Origin: Deroplatys truncata
Taxonomy: Eukaryota; Arthropoda; Insecta; Mantodea; Mantidae
DNA length: 64,000 nt
NCBI GenBank assembly: GCA_030765065.1
Contig: CM060989.1
Location: 60,154,001-60,218,000 of the forward strand
Reading direction: 5' to 3'
Positions 32,764 through 43,645 of this stretch are shown in pieces. Below the pieces are notes generated by a model, which had not been told where the DNA came from, did no database searches, and saw only the letters and a program-made list of their open reading frames with translations. A program made the position numbers and the translations under genes. Positions within the stretch are counted from its first letter, which is position 1. Every line of letters starts with the position of its first letter.

Positions 32764-33807
32764 GGCTAGAAAGAATGTATGAAACATTGGTGGAAACAAG
32801 AATGTTATATGCAGTAGAAATTTGGGGAGGATTTGAATTAAGCAGGAAAATAGGCCAGAGCTATGGAATGTTCTGTAAAGAGCTATTGGGGCTAACAAGA
32901 TCAGCACCAGGGGAAGTAGCATTAGTGGAATTAGGAAGAACAAGAAGAAAGGGAGTGATATTGGAAAGGATATTAAAATTTTGGTTTAGGTGCTTGAGAA
33001 AAGATAAAGAGGAAATTTTAAAGATATGCATGGAACAACAGAAGAGTATGAAAAATAAAAATAGCTGGTGGACAGGGGTAGAAAAAATTATGGAGAAGAT
33101 AGGAATGGGAGATATTTGGAGAATAGGAGAAAGAAATAGCGATGGTTTTTGGATAGCAGTAAGAAACAGAGTGGAGGATATAGAAAGACAAGAGATTTGG
33201 GGAAGCTTAGAAAATAAAAAGTCACTAGGGTTCTATAGATTAGTAAAAAGGAAATGGGGAAGAGAAGGGTATGTAGATTATTGTAATAGAGCAGGAAAAG
33301 AAGCGTTTGCATGGATGAGAACAGGAGCAATGTATTTGAGAGGGTTAAGAGGAAAAAAAAAATGGAATTTGTGAATTATGCGACGATAGCGAAAGTACAG
33401 AGCATTATATGTCAGAATGCAAAGAATTAGCAGAATGGAGACAAGAAGTATGGGAAGAAAAATGGGAAAAATGGATAGGAAAATAGTAGCAATTAAAATG
33501 CTAATGAGAAAAGAAGAAAAGCAAATTAAGAATATGGGGGAGTTCTTAAAGAAAGTAAAAGAGAAATGGAGTAGAAAAGTAAGAGAGATAAGAAAGGTAG
33601 AAAGGCAAATGGAGGAAGGAGAAGATGGACAAATATGGATAAAAGGTAGTAAGGAATGTTTAGAGGAGCCAGAAGGCCAGGGTGCCAGGCAAAAAGAGCA
33701 GCATAGCTGGTAAGGAAAATGGGACATATATTAAGTAATGTTGTATAAATGTAACTAGTTATTGTATGTGATTAATGACAAATAAATTTATTTATTCATT
33801 CATTCAT
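32764..33807 (+). mobile_element. LINE-B insertion, 5' truncated, with 13-bp target duplication
   Basis: ACCTTATAACATT occurs at 32,751-32,763 and again at 33,808-33,820, exactly bracketing the element. The tail is AAATAAATTTATTTATTCATTCATT. The coding strand is rich in A and G and poor in C. Confidence 0.85.
32775..33715 (+). pseudogene. LINE-B ORF, C-terminal part after the reverse transcriptase
   Basis: A 199-codon frame opens at 32,775 (ETRMLYAVEIWGG, LGLTRSAPGEVALVELG, WWTGVEKIMEKIGMGDIWR, VDYCNRAGKEAFAWMRTGAM) and then shifts at an A10 run (33,353-33,362). The continuing frame carries CELCDDSESTEHYMSEC, a CX2CX7HX4C zinc knuckle, followed by a long basic, coiled-coil-like tail (MLMRKEEKQIKNMGEFLKKV) to a stop near 33,715. 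The reverse transcriptase core itself is lost to 5' truncation. The clade is Jockey/R1/I-like by C-terminal layout; I cannot choose among them. Confidence 0.75.
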
Positions 33808-33820
33808 ACCTTATAACATT

Positions 33821-34600
33821 TTATTTAATTTCAGTATTAATTTACTGTCATCTCCTTTTTAATTTTGTTTATATATCAATTTTATAATTTTATCACTATA
33901 TATTAAACCTTTACCTCTTTTAACCAAACACTAAACCTTCTTTCTTCTATCACTAAATATCTACTCACTTTACCCCACAACATTTCATTTCCCTCACATC
34001 CTCCATTTTATTCTAACACCAACTCCACTTCCAACCTACATAAACTCCAAATTCCCCTCCTATTAATAACAATAACAAATTCACATATCCATGCATCTAA
34101 CATTACCATAACTCCATTCACTATCCCTCCCAAACCATATTAAACTACTCCTCCAATGGCAAACCTGCTAGCTCCTCCTTCAAAGATGGTGAAACTGCTG
34201 CTACTCCTCCAATAATGGTAAACCTGCACCCCAACACCACCATCATCTTCTCTCCTTTCCTCTTCTTCCTCCGTCCTCATTCTATAATCACCACATTTCT
34301 CTCCTTCCTGTCGTCTTAATTAAAATCTTCTCTCTACCCATTCCTCCTTCTCCTCCTCCCCCTCTTCATTCTCTGTCAATGTCAATTGTAAACTATCCAT
34401 TTCTTCACTTATGCTTCTATCTTCTCCCGTATCTAAATTTTGATTTATTATTCTAATCCTCTCAGATCTTCTAATTTCCTCTCAGTAATTGTTCTCTTCT
34501 TACTTTTGGTAATATATCTTTTTCCCACACTGTTCTACTTACATAATTGTGTTTGCTGTATGAATTATTTTTGTTAGAAATTCAATAAACTGCATGTTTT
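33821..34600 (-). repeat. G-poor tract, probably the N-terminal half of a LINE-B-like ORF in reverse
   Basis: The plus strand is almost free of G over several hundred bases, so the minus strand is C-poor, the same skew as LINE-B coding DNA. Minus-strand reading gives acidic and charged runs such as SISEEMDSLQLTLTENEEGE. There is no conserved domain, so the link to LINE-B rests on composition. Confidence 0.35.
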
Positions 34601-34694
34601 TATAATTTAACTATGGTTGGTGCTCAATATTTTGCGCTTTAGCAAAAACAAAGTGAGTTTTCAGAGCCCAGTTATGTTATTTTCCAAGGAAGTA

Positions 34695-35435
34695 CAAGGG
34701 TCGTCCAATAAGTAAATTTCCTTATTTTAAAAAAAATTACACACAATTGATCATGTTGAATTAATTTTACTTATATTGTGCAATCCTTCTGTTGCTTTTC
34801 TACATAGTCAACATGTTTTTCCAAACATTTTTGGGGACGTGACATAAGTTTTTCCAAGCCAGTGTTGTATCAGGTCGGGTCCTGTGTTCACAACCAGTTG
34901 TTCACTGATTTGACTTCATCATTGGTGTTAAAAGTGCTTACTTTTGAGTTGGAGGAACATGTGAAAATCACTTGGGGCAAGCTCTGGTGAATACAGAGGA
35001 TACAAGAAAACTTCCAAGTTGAATCTTGACCCAGGCGGAGCTCAGAAGATTCAACTGGGAAGTTTTCTCTCATCCTCCATATTCACCAGATTTTTTCCCA
35101 AGTGATTTTTCACATATTCCCCTGACTCAAAGTTCATCATGGAGGTAAGCACTTTAACACTGTGATGAAGATGAAACAGAAGTGAACCAGAAGTTGGGTC
35201 CTGTGCTCATAACCAGCTGTTCACTGCAACAGCTGGTTGCGAGCATAGGACCCGGCCTGGTACAACACTGGCTTGGAAAAACTTGTGTCACGTCCCCAAA
35301 AATATTTGGAAAAACATGTTGACTATGAAAAGTAACAGAAGGATTGTACAATATAAATAAAATTAATTCAATATCATTGATTGTGTGTAATGTTTTTTTA
35401 TAAAATAGGGAAACTTACTTATTGGACGCCCCTCA
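34695..35435. mobile_element. mariner foldback (palindromic) element
   Basis: A 741-bp element with TA on both sides (34,693-94; 35,436-37). Left end CAAGGGTCGTCCAATAAGTA and right end, on the other strand, TGAGGGGCGTCCAATAAGTA. Almost the whole element is an inverted repeat around 35,035. Each arm encodes the C-terminal third of a mariner transposase outward: a YSPELAPSDFH-like third-Asp motif near the centre and KLMSRPQKCLEKHVDYVEK toward the ends. Two copies of the 3' half are thus joined tail-out. Confidence 0.75.
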
Positions 35436-35827
35436 TATTTAGAGAGCGGAAGCTCACTTAACCTTGAAGACAATGCGCTGTGGCCAAGAGTCACAAGGTT
35501 TTGTTTACATCTACTTCGATCTTCCGCTGGACAAAGTTTATATAGCTGTTTTGTGAATTATTATGGATATTAATGAGGGCTGTTTGGAATTACACTTGTG
35601 AGGAGTAAAAGGGGAGGTTTTGATACCAAAACAGGTTTTACATCTGTGTACATAGCTTCTGCATATAAAGAGTGCAGCAAGGTGGCAATCAAAGTAATAA
35701 AGCGTAATTCAAGATTTAAAACTCTGTTGCTAATAATAATTGTTTAGTTTTACTTTGTTATAATTGCCCTAATGTCTTGAGCCGACATATCCAGTCAGAT
35801 AATCATAGGCAGTGACTCTGTTTTCAG

Positions 35828-36060
35828 TTCTAGACACGAGAAATGATTTTGAGTCCCAAAACCAAGATAATGGAATAGAGAGGAGTATACCTGTAATTTG
35901 CCAGAAGATATATGGCTGCATTGGCTTGCTGTCAGAATTGGTCTGTGCTCAGGAGTTGACAGATACAGTAATACTTCGCATTGTATGTATTGGATTAAGC
36001 GCATTGTTTACAGACACAATGGAAGATCTTAATTTTATTGGTATGAAACTAGTAATCGAG
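35828..36060 (+). CDS. Nipped-B: Nipped-B/SCC2-like gene, exon d
   Basis: 233 bases, acceptor GTTTTCAG, donor AG|GTAAGT, phase 1 in and 0 out. The key block LLSELVCAQELTDTVILRI aligns with the LSELLEIQLLTDTTIL block of NIPBL, one of its best-kept stretches; FTDTMEDLNFIGMKLVIE follows it as FVENVSELQL..KLV does there. The first 25 residues (DTRNDFESQNQDNGIERS) are polar and unlike the canonical basic linker. Intron c-d (6.1 kb) is the largest in the window. Confidence 0.9.
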
Positions 36061-36129
36061 GTAAGTCTTTGTGTAAATATTTTATTTGTCTTCCTATATC
36101 TTTGTTGGGTTCTAAGTTCTTAGATGAAA

Positions 36130-37165
36130 TATACTGATTGAATGCATAACTCAAAAACAAAACGTCGGATAAGTACCAAACTTGGTATTTAAGTTCAGCA
36201 ACTTCAAGGATGCGACATGAAAATTTTCAAGAAAATCCCCCTCCATCCCAACTACCCTTTATATGGAACATTTTTCAAAAATGTTGATTTTTTTAAAAAA
36301 TGACTAACAATTTTGGTTAAAATACCATATATTAAAGATATTTACATGGAAAATAAAATATATATCTTGAATTTTCTGGGAATAGTCTTTGAAGTCCTTT
36401 TCGTTCATAAGGAATTTGTATAATCTTGTATAACTGGTAAAGATTAAGCGAAAGACAAAAACATACTATACAAAAAATGTAGGTCTCTCTAAAACTCAAT
36501 TTATTTCAAATAATTTTTTTTGTGGCATAAGCCATTTCTGAGATATCCTTTATTGTTTGAATTGTTAATTTCTTGGTCATTCTTTATAGTCCTTTCAACA
36601 TTCAGTGTCGTCCTCCATGATGTAGTGGTTACCATGCTAGCCTCGGTTCCCGAGGTGCAGGTTCAAACCCGGCGGAGGGCGATGGATTTTTTTGGGCGTA
36701 AAAATCCTTAGCATGGCTTCCTTCAGAAGGGAAGTAAAGCTGGTGGTCCTGTGTCATAGATTTATGGCACATAAAAGAACCTCAAGCCTGATAAAGAGGC
36801 CTCTGAGCAAAATTACCGGTCTTTCACGCCCAATATAGAATGGGACGCTAAGAACCATAGTAGTTAAAGAGCGTCCATAAATAAAATTTAATTTAATTAA
36901 TTTAATTTCAACATTCAGTTGTTTCTTGTGATTGCATGGAAACAGTATGGAATTTTAAGACCAGCATATAGCGTCCAGTTGTTTAACATTTGACTATCGC
37001 TGTTCTCGTTGTATCCTAATGAAAGTGTAATGTAGCTATTTCTGCAAAGGTGTATTTGGATAAAAATGCACCAGATAGAAAAATAAACTTTATTAATACT
37101 AGTTTCTATACCCTTTAATAAACAATGGAGGGTAGAGAAAGACATGTGAATGTATCACATCAAAA
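36130..37165 (+). mobile_element. R1 copy 8, split by a SINE-1
   Basis: R1 runs from GCATAACTCAAAAACAAAAC (36,145) to 36,606, resumes at 36,906, and ends at GTAGAGAAAGACATGTGAATG...CACATCAAAATTTTT. The 5' end is missing. Removing the SINE and one target copy restores a continuous R1. Confidence 0.75.
36607..36905 (+). mobile_element. SINE-1, copy 2, with 14-bp target duplication
   Basis: TTTCAACATTCAGT lies on both sides (36,593-36,606 and 36,906-36,919). Head: TCCTCCATGATGTAGTGGTT (A-box region) and GCAGGTTCAAACCCGGCGG (B-box region). Tail: AAATAAAATTTAATTTAATT. The 14-bp duplication fits LINE-driven insertion. Confidence 0.9.
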
Positions 37166-37239
37166 TTTTTTTAACTGTTTCCTTTCAGTTAATTTCTCAA
37201 TTCATCTGTCTCATCTACTTACTATGGGTAAGTAGCAGA

Positions 37240-37530
37240 GAATGTAACAAATCTATTAATAAGAACCAAATGTAAAACAAGTTAACAATCATTACTGATG
37301 GCAGTTGTTCCCAGAGTCAAACTGCCAATATGACCTTAGTTTTTAAAGGTGACATACAAATGGAACAGAGTAAACAATAACTAATTATTTGAAAAACAAT
37401 ATAGCTTTCTCTTACAATTTAATCAAGAAATTCATACCCATAGCACTAGAACTATAACATATGTGCATACCCTTTCAGCAAACGCAAAGTCACTGGAAAT
37501 TTAAGTACTTCAAGCAGCTGTATAAATATA
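37240..37530 (+). mobile_element. LINE-C fragment, left part
   Basis: Degenerate C-terminal LINE coding sequence: a THSTRTIT-like then THTLSANAKSLEI phrase (37,440-37,505), ending with an ATA that would begin the IYNALP motif. The mariner at 37,531 splits that motif. Confidence 0.5.
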
Positions 37531-38871
37531 CGAGGGGTATTTTTTAAGTAAGGTCCGCTGCCCCATATCGTCGGAAGAATCAGGCAACTATACTTTCGCG
37601 CATGCGCACTCAATCCTGGCATCCTTTGCACACATTGACACAGCAGTTGGAGTCAGGTAGGCAGTGAGTGTGGACCGTACCGTGTGATGGAAAAATTTAT
37701 GACGATCGTGTGGCCCGCCAGGTGTGAAATCAGATCGGTCATTTGATTTTTGACAGCAAGGAATACGACAGCAGCAGAAATTCATTGCCAGATTAGTGAA
37801 GTTTATGTCCCCAAAGCCATGAGTGATACCAAAGTCCGTAGATGGGTGAGGTTATTCAAGGCAGGCAGAGAGAACGTGCATGACGAACCGCGCTTGGCCT
37901 GGCCATCTGTCATTAGCGAGGATCTTGTGCATGCCGTAAACACCGAAATTCGTGCCAACCGACGGTTCACCGTTTCCACACTGTCATTGTATTTTCCGCA
38001 GGTTTCAAGGTCTGTTCTGTGTAGAATTCTGTCAGAAATCCTGGGCTACAGAAAATTGTGCAATCGATGGGTTCCAAAGATGCTGACAGAGGAACACAAA
38101 GAAAAGAGATGTGCCAGTGCTCTGACATTCTTAACCCGATACCATGAGGAAGGTGATGCATTGTTGGACCATATCATCACGGGGGATGAGACATGGGTGT
38201 CCCACGTGATCGTTGAATCCAAGCAACAGTCGATGGAGTGGCAACACATGACATCTCCGATGAAAGTGAAATTCAAGCAGTTATTCTCAACTCGCAAGGT
38301 TATGGCAACAGTCTTTTGGAACAGACGTGGTATTCTGCTTGTGGAGTTCATGGATCCGGGGACAACAATCAATGCAGCGTGTATTGTCAAACTTTGAGGA
38401 AACTTCGCCGAGCAATTCAGAATAAACGTCGCGGCCTGCTGTCTGCCGGAGTGATTCTCTTGCACGATAATGCAAGGCCCCACACCGCTGCTCAGACACA
38501 AGCTCTCATTGGATCCTTTGGTTGGCAGCAGATCGATCATCCTCCCTACAGCCCCGATCTTGCTCCTAGCGACTACCACCTCTTCCTGCATCTGAAGAGG
38601 TTTCTCGGCGGCAAGCGTTACCAGACGGATGATGAATTGAAAACAGCTGTTACGAATTGACTTTCCTCACAGGCGGCGGACTTCTATGACGAGGGACTAC
38701 AAAAACTTGTCCCTCGTTACGACAAATGTCTCAACAACAACGGCGACTATGTGGAGAAATAGCTGAATGTATGAAGAATTGAATAAAAAATATTTGACGA
38801 AAGTATGTCTCGTAGTTTTTTTACAATGACGAACCGGACCTTACTTAAAAAATACCCCTTGTATAATGCTT
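37531..38871 (+). mobile_element. mariner element 2, inactive
   Basis: A 1,341-bp element between TA dinucleotides (37,529-30; 38,872-73). Ends CGAGGGGTATTTTTTAAGTA and, on the other strand, CAAGGGGTATTTTTTAAGTA. It keeps many CpGs, unlike its surroundings, so it seems a relatively recent insertion. Confidence 0.9.
37750..38762 (+). pseudogene. mariner transposase pseudogene (element 2)
   Basis: A frame of about 210 codons carries the HTH region (NTTAAEIHCQISEVYVPKAM, HDEPRLAWPSVI) and the first catalytic motif GDETWVSHV near 38,185. A frameshift near 38,370 moves translation to a second frame with the second Asp (ILLHDNARPHTA) and the third (YSPDLAPSDYHLF). A TGA at 38,658 replaces the Trp expected after VTN. 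The closing phrase is YDKCLNNNGDYVEK with TAG at 38,760. One frameshift and one nonsense change disable an otherwise complete gene. No clear ATG is seen at the expected N-terminus. Confidence 0.9.
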
Positions 38872-39010
38872 TGCCAAATAAAATAAAAGTTAAAGAAAAA
38901 TTCCAAACTTTTAAAACTAAAACTAAACAATTCTTATATGAAAACATTTTTTATAGTATAAGCAAATATAAATAATATATGTATTCTTTAAAGTGTTCCT
39001 ATATCAGATG
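38872..39010 (+). mobile_element. LINE-C fragment, right part
   Basis: Continues across the mariner: YNALPNKIKVKEKFQTFKTK then KQFLYENIFYSI and a stop, matching the C-termini at 21,680 and 46,740. Confidence 0.65.
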
Positions 39011-39443
39011 TACCAAATGTACAGTATTGATCAAAAAGAACAATACAATACAAATAATAATGCCAGAGCTTAGAGCAGACTTTGCCTGTGCCTTTCTTTA
39101 GAATGATTTTGCTGTATGTTGAGAATACAGACTTTCCTTTAGCAAGGTAATTAACATTGTTATAATATTTAGGAGTGAAATGACAGACATTTTCTGTTAT
39201 AGCTTAATTAGCTGAATTTTTGGAATTAGAACATTCTTCTGATAAGCCATTGTGACTGATAGTTTTTGTCTGAGAAGATAATTTACATAAAGTTTAACAG
39301 TGAATTGCTATTATTATATTCAAAGTTGATAAATAACTTCTGAATTCAGTTGTATGTTGTCACTGTACCTACCAATAAATAGCTGAATAAAATATATACT
39401 TGAAACTGTTTTTAAGCAACTAGTTTTATATTGTGTGTTGCAG

Positions 39444-39671
39444 ATATTTATCAAATATAAACGTCAAAGAACTGAAGTTTTAAACGATGCTTTGTCATCA
39501 CTGATGAAACTTTCAGAGGACAGGAACAAAATGAAAACATATAGACTGAATACTGGAGAAAATACACAGATATTTACGGCTTTCTTTGTGCAGTTGATGC
39601 ACGCTGCATTAGACTTTCCTACAAAGAGAATATCTCATCCCAAACAGGAAATAATGCAAAATCAAAATCAG
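39444..39671 (+). CDS. Nipped-B: Nipped-B/SCC2-like gene, exon e
   Basis: 228 bases, acceptor GTGTTGCAG, donor CAG|GTGAAA, phase 0 in and out. IFIKYKRQRTEVLNDALSSL continues the helix begun in exon d. KTYRLNTG...IFTAFFVQLMHA aligns with the RNFRLNSS...MVTALVLQLIQC part of NIPBL. The donor is not the strong GTAAGT type; an alternative GTGAAT about 30 bases later (39,702) would break the phase with exon f, so 39,671 is preferred. Confidence 0.85.
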
Positions 39672-40587
39672 GTGAAATATGCTAGGAGCATTGCTTGTTT
39701 AGGTGAATGTAGTATATCTGTGTTGTGCTTTGTTTCATGTGTTCATGGCTTTATTTTATTTGGTTTATAGGTCAGTAGTTTATCTTGCTGATATCCTAGG
39801 ATAAAGGAAGAGATGGAACCAAGCATTGTTTAGAATGAAATATGTACCAAAATAATGCATGTGTTTGCTTTCAAGTGTGTTTTTTTTAGCAGTCTTATTA
39901 ATTATATTTATTTATACATGTGAATATGCAAGTCAATATGAAGACGTGAACAAAGCAAAATCACTTTTCTGCTGAAAGAAACCAAACCATGTGAATTGTT
40001 TCTGCAGAAGGAAAAATGTGGCATATCCTGTCAGCATTTTCTTACTTGGTTCAATGATGGCACTCAAATGCAGGAGGAGGATTGGTTCTTTTCTTCTTTA
40101 TAGTTTCCTTTCATTAATATTGTGAACAGGCAAAATATTCATGTGACCCAACACTAAGCTGAGCTGAGCACTTGGTTTTGCATGCTGCCACCCCTGTTAT
40201 CAGCAATGCAAGTGTTTGGACACCAGTATAAATGTAACGGGTTATGCAAAATTATATTAACTTGAGCAGGAGAAATAGGATAATTTGAGAGAAGTGGTAC
40301 ATGGAAACATTATTTGAAATATCTACTCCAGGTGAAACAAATTTGTCCACTATACAACAGAATCTACCCCTCATTATGCAACATTTTCCTCTCTTTTTGC
40401 CCTTGAAAAGAGGTATAGCTTTAAACAAAGACATATTTTATGACTTTTCTTCCCATTTTCAAGGCAGAATATCACTCAGGGTTCTTAAATCAATTGATAG
40501 GTATTTGTAAAAGCATCTTTTTTTTTTCCTTTCTTTAAGTTAACATAAAACCATACCCTTGATAACAAAAATAATAGTTTATTTTGA
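39672..40587. other. intron sequence, unassigned
   Basis: No exon or repeat boundary is supported between exon e and R1 copy 9. Confidence 0.4.
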
Positions 40588-41468
40588 TTTTTACTTTCTC
40601 TACTATGTATAGTAAGCAGGGGAAATATTGTATTCCACCCAAAAATTCGATACCGAGATTTCACCGGAAATACATTTTTTGATACCCCCTGAATCCAAAA
40701 AAAGCATTTTTGGAAACATGTACATGTACATGTACATGTGTGTGTGTGTGCGTGTGTGCGCGTGTGCGGGTGCGCGCGTGTGTGCGCATAATTCAGAAAC
40801 GAACAGTTGGATAAACATCAAACTTGGTATTTAGGTTCACTATCTTCCAGAGATGCGACACAAAGGTTTTCAAGAAAATCTCCCCACCCCAGACTACCCT
40901 TTACATGGAACATTTTTCGAAAATTTTAATTTTCTCAAAAATGACTAATGATTTTGATTAAAATATCATATGTTTAAGATATTTTCATGACAAATGAAAT
41001 GTATATCTCGAATTTTCTGGGAATGTCTCCTAAAGTATTCTTCATTGTGAACGACTTTTGCATAACTGGTAAACCATAAGAGATAGACAAAATTTTACTA
41101 CACAAAAAATGTAGATCGCGTTAAAATACACAATTTATGTCATATACATTTTTTTTGTTGAGTGAACCATTTTCGAGATATTGCCTGTTATTCCCTTAAA
41201 TTTTCCAATACTTATACTTTTTCTCAAATTCGTTATTCATTTTTTTTTGTCCTAGTAATGCAAAGAGAATGGAATACTCCACATAGCAACCAGCTCTTAA
41301 AATATTTGACTATCGCTTAAAGCCTACCATATTCCTCTTGCATCTACAAGAAAATTAGCAGGAAGATTAGCATCTCGATTAACATGAAGCATATGGAGAA
41401 TAAGCGTTTGTAAAAATAGTTTGTACAAGAGCAGAGAAAGTCATGTGAGTGTAACACAGCAGATTTTT
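40588..41468 (+). mobile_element. R1 copy 9 (full length)
   Basis: Complete from GATTTTTACTTTCTCTACTA to CAGATTTTT. The GT tract is expanded and irregular (40,725-40,790, preceded by TGTACATGTACATGTACATG). The 3' inverted repeat is slightly altered (AGCAGAGAAAGT). Confidence 0.85.
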
Positions 41469-42112
41469 AAGGTAATAATGTACACGTTAGGAGGCCCTGC
41501 CCTTTGTCTTGGTCGTAAACCTGAGGATTTAGCCAAATTTGTCAGAGCTGTGTCCCTTCACATAGTATTATTCCCCTGACCTGCTTCCTTTGCTACTCTA
41601 GACAAGCTACTGCACTTTTGTTTAAATTGCATGTTTCAGAATTACATTATATTGACATTGTTTGGTATAAAAAAGAGAGTTAGTTCAAAATTGTTGAATG
41701 TAAAATAAGTAAAGCAAAAATGTATAGCTTTAGTACGCATACTACTCAGGACATTTAGCAAGAGCGCTAGCTTGTTGGGTTGTGCTGTTACAATGTTGAT
41801 ATGTAAGTAACCTGTACTCCCTAATGCAACAGGGATAGTTGTTAAATTGGCCACAAATAAACAGCACTAAATATATACAGGGTCTTTCATAAGTAAGGAA
41901 GAATGCAAATAAAAGTAAAAAAAAAAAAAACACATTTCTTTAAACTATGCTTGGACAGGTCAAATTTAATATTTTGAAAGGAAAGTTTTACAAAAAAGAA
42001 ATAAAATTTTTAGCCATTGTTGTACAGGATGTGACATCAACAACCATTTTAAATGGCAACATATGATTTTTTCAATTTTTTATATGAACTATTTTGAATC
42101 TTGATTAAAGTA

Positions 42113-42162
<50 letters not shown>

Positions 42163-42666
42163 TGCATGCATGCGTGCGTGTGTTTTTTTTTTTAAATTTA
42201 TTCATTTCATATTACTTTTTTATTTTGTATTTGTCTTATGCTATGGGAACACTTCTCTCTCCACTTATATGGGGAAGAGTCTTTGTTACAAGGCCTGCTA
42301 ATATGGAAGAGTTACAATTAATGAGGGTCAGGAAAGAATGCAGAGATATACCACCAGTGGTGATTGAAAATGTTCAACAAGAATTCACTCTCCGACTTAG
42401 CCGCTGCCAGTTTTGTAAATGCGGAGCATTTGAACAACTTATTAAATAATTAGAATTTTATTTGTTACAGGAATTATAATCAAACCCTAGTCGGCATGAG
42501 TATTTTGTTACTAGATCTGAATTTTATGCTTTGTTGTGCACAGAAATTAGATTTAGAAGGTTGTAAGATACTTGTAGAGAGTATGTTAGAAATATAGACT
42601 CTATGGCTGAATAGTGTTATGGGCTTATTTGTCTCATATGCAAGTAGTTTGGCAATTAATCTAAAA
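41469..42666. other. intron sequence with a GT/GC microsatellite
   Basis: A (GT)n run at 42,115-42,143 grades into (GC/GT) TGCGTGCGTGCG to 42,182. The overlapping MCVCVCV-type ORFs are products of this run. No exon is seen. Confidence 0.6.
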
Positions 42667-43444
42667 CAGGAGTGGTCACCTTATTTTAAACTTGGGCCAG
42701 TAAATTGATAGAATTGTTTTGAAAGGCTATCTAACTAAATTTATATTAATAACTATTTTGAATCTGAACTAAAGTATTGTATAAATATTAGTAAAGTATT
42801 CAGGAAAGTGTAGCTGTAGGCCGATATATAAAACATAATGTTTTAAAATTCATTCAGTTTATATTACTCACTTTTTTATTTTGAAATAACATCATAGATT
42901 TTACACACTTTAAAAAATTATCATATAAAGAAATAAATTGAATTATAATAGAAATATTTATTATTGCAATATTTAATAAGAACATTACAATTAATTTTGA
43001 AGACCTGTAATGTTAATGTGACTTGAATTTGCTTTTCATTTACTAATTTCTCAATATTAATTGAGAGTGTAATTTTTGATATGCAGAGAACAAATGTATT
43101 AGCAAGAAGTGTATATGTAATAGTTGAGTGTAAATTGTCCTTAACATTCATGATAGAAAAGTTTGTTCACAGATGTAGTGGAGCTAAATATGCACACAGG
43201 CCTTAGAAGCAAGATTGTGAATTTCAGAAAACTCGTCTGCAAGGATATGAAGTATTTACAAATCTCGAACTCTGAAATGCAAAATGGATATATGAATAAA
43301 TCTATGTTACTCTTTTCAGATTCGAAAGACGAAGACTTTGTAATGATAAATAGGTTCACGTTTGATCTTGAGCTATTGGCAGCTCATTGAAAATGTCTTG
43401 ATAGGCTATTACTTGGCCCATGGGTTTAGGGTTGACTGCCCCTG
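42667..43444 (+). mobile_element. hAT-like element with 8-bp target duplication
   Basis: Ends CAGGAGTGGTCACCTTATTT and, on the other strand, CAGGGGCAGTCAACCCTAAA, both followed by a GGGCCA-type phrase: the classic hAT terminus. ATCTAAAA (42,659-42,666) and ATCTAAAG (43,445-43,452) form an 8-bp duplication with one difference. Inside, a 75-codon frame at 43,163 (FTDVVELNMHTGLRSKIVNF) recalls the internal helical region of hAT/GTF2IRD2-like transposases; the DDE core is gone. Confidence 0.75.
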
Positions 43445-43529
43445 ATCTAAAGCATTTGTCCTATTTTCTTTAAATATGCTACCTATATAACCAAATTAAA
43501 GTATTCGTTCTGAGCATTAAAACAATTAT

Positions 43530-43645
43530 CGCTCACTTCTGTGCTTTGTGGGTAACATATCTTTGTGATAATCCAGAGGGCCTGAGTTCATTTCTTGGCT
43601 GATGCGAGTTACCTGGATTTTTTTTTTTCTTTCATTTTTTTCCCT
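43530..43645 (+). repeat. possible tRNA-like SINE remnant
   Basis: GTGGGTAACATATC and GGGCCTGAGTTCATTTCTTGG are spaced like A and B boxes, and a T-run follows. The match is weak. Confidence 0.2.

Noticed and set aside
33278-33727. 149-codon hydrophobic minus ORF
   Set aside because: Antisense shadow of the A/G-rich LINE-B coding strand.
34888-35351. Minus-strand ORFs as a gene
   Set aside because: Both are parts of the inverted mariner C-terminal halves in the foldback element.
39672-39702. Alternative donor for exon e at GTGAAT (39,702)
   Set aside because: It would leave exon e out of phase with exon f, while the site at 39,671 keeps the frame.
42101-42449. Cys/Val-repeat ORFs (MCVCVCV)
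   Set aside because: They come from the (GT)n run; the downstream part has no domain and no splice support.
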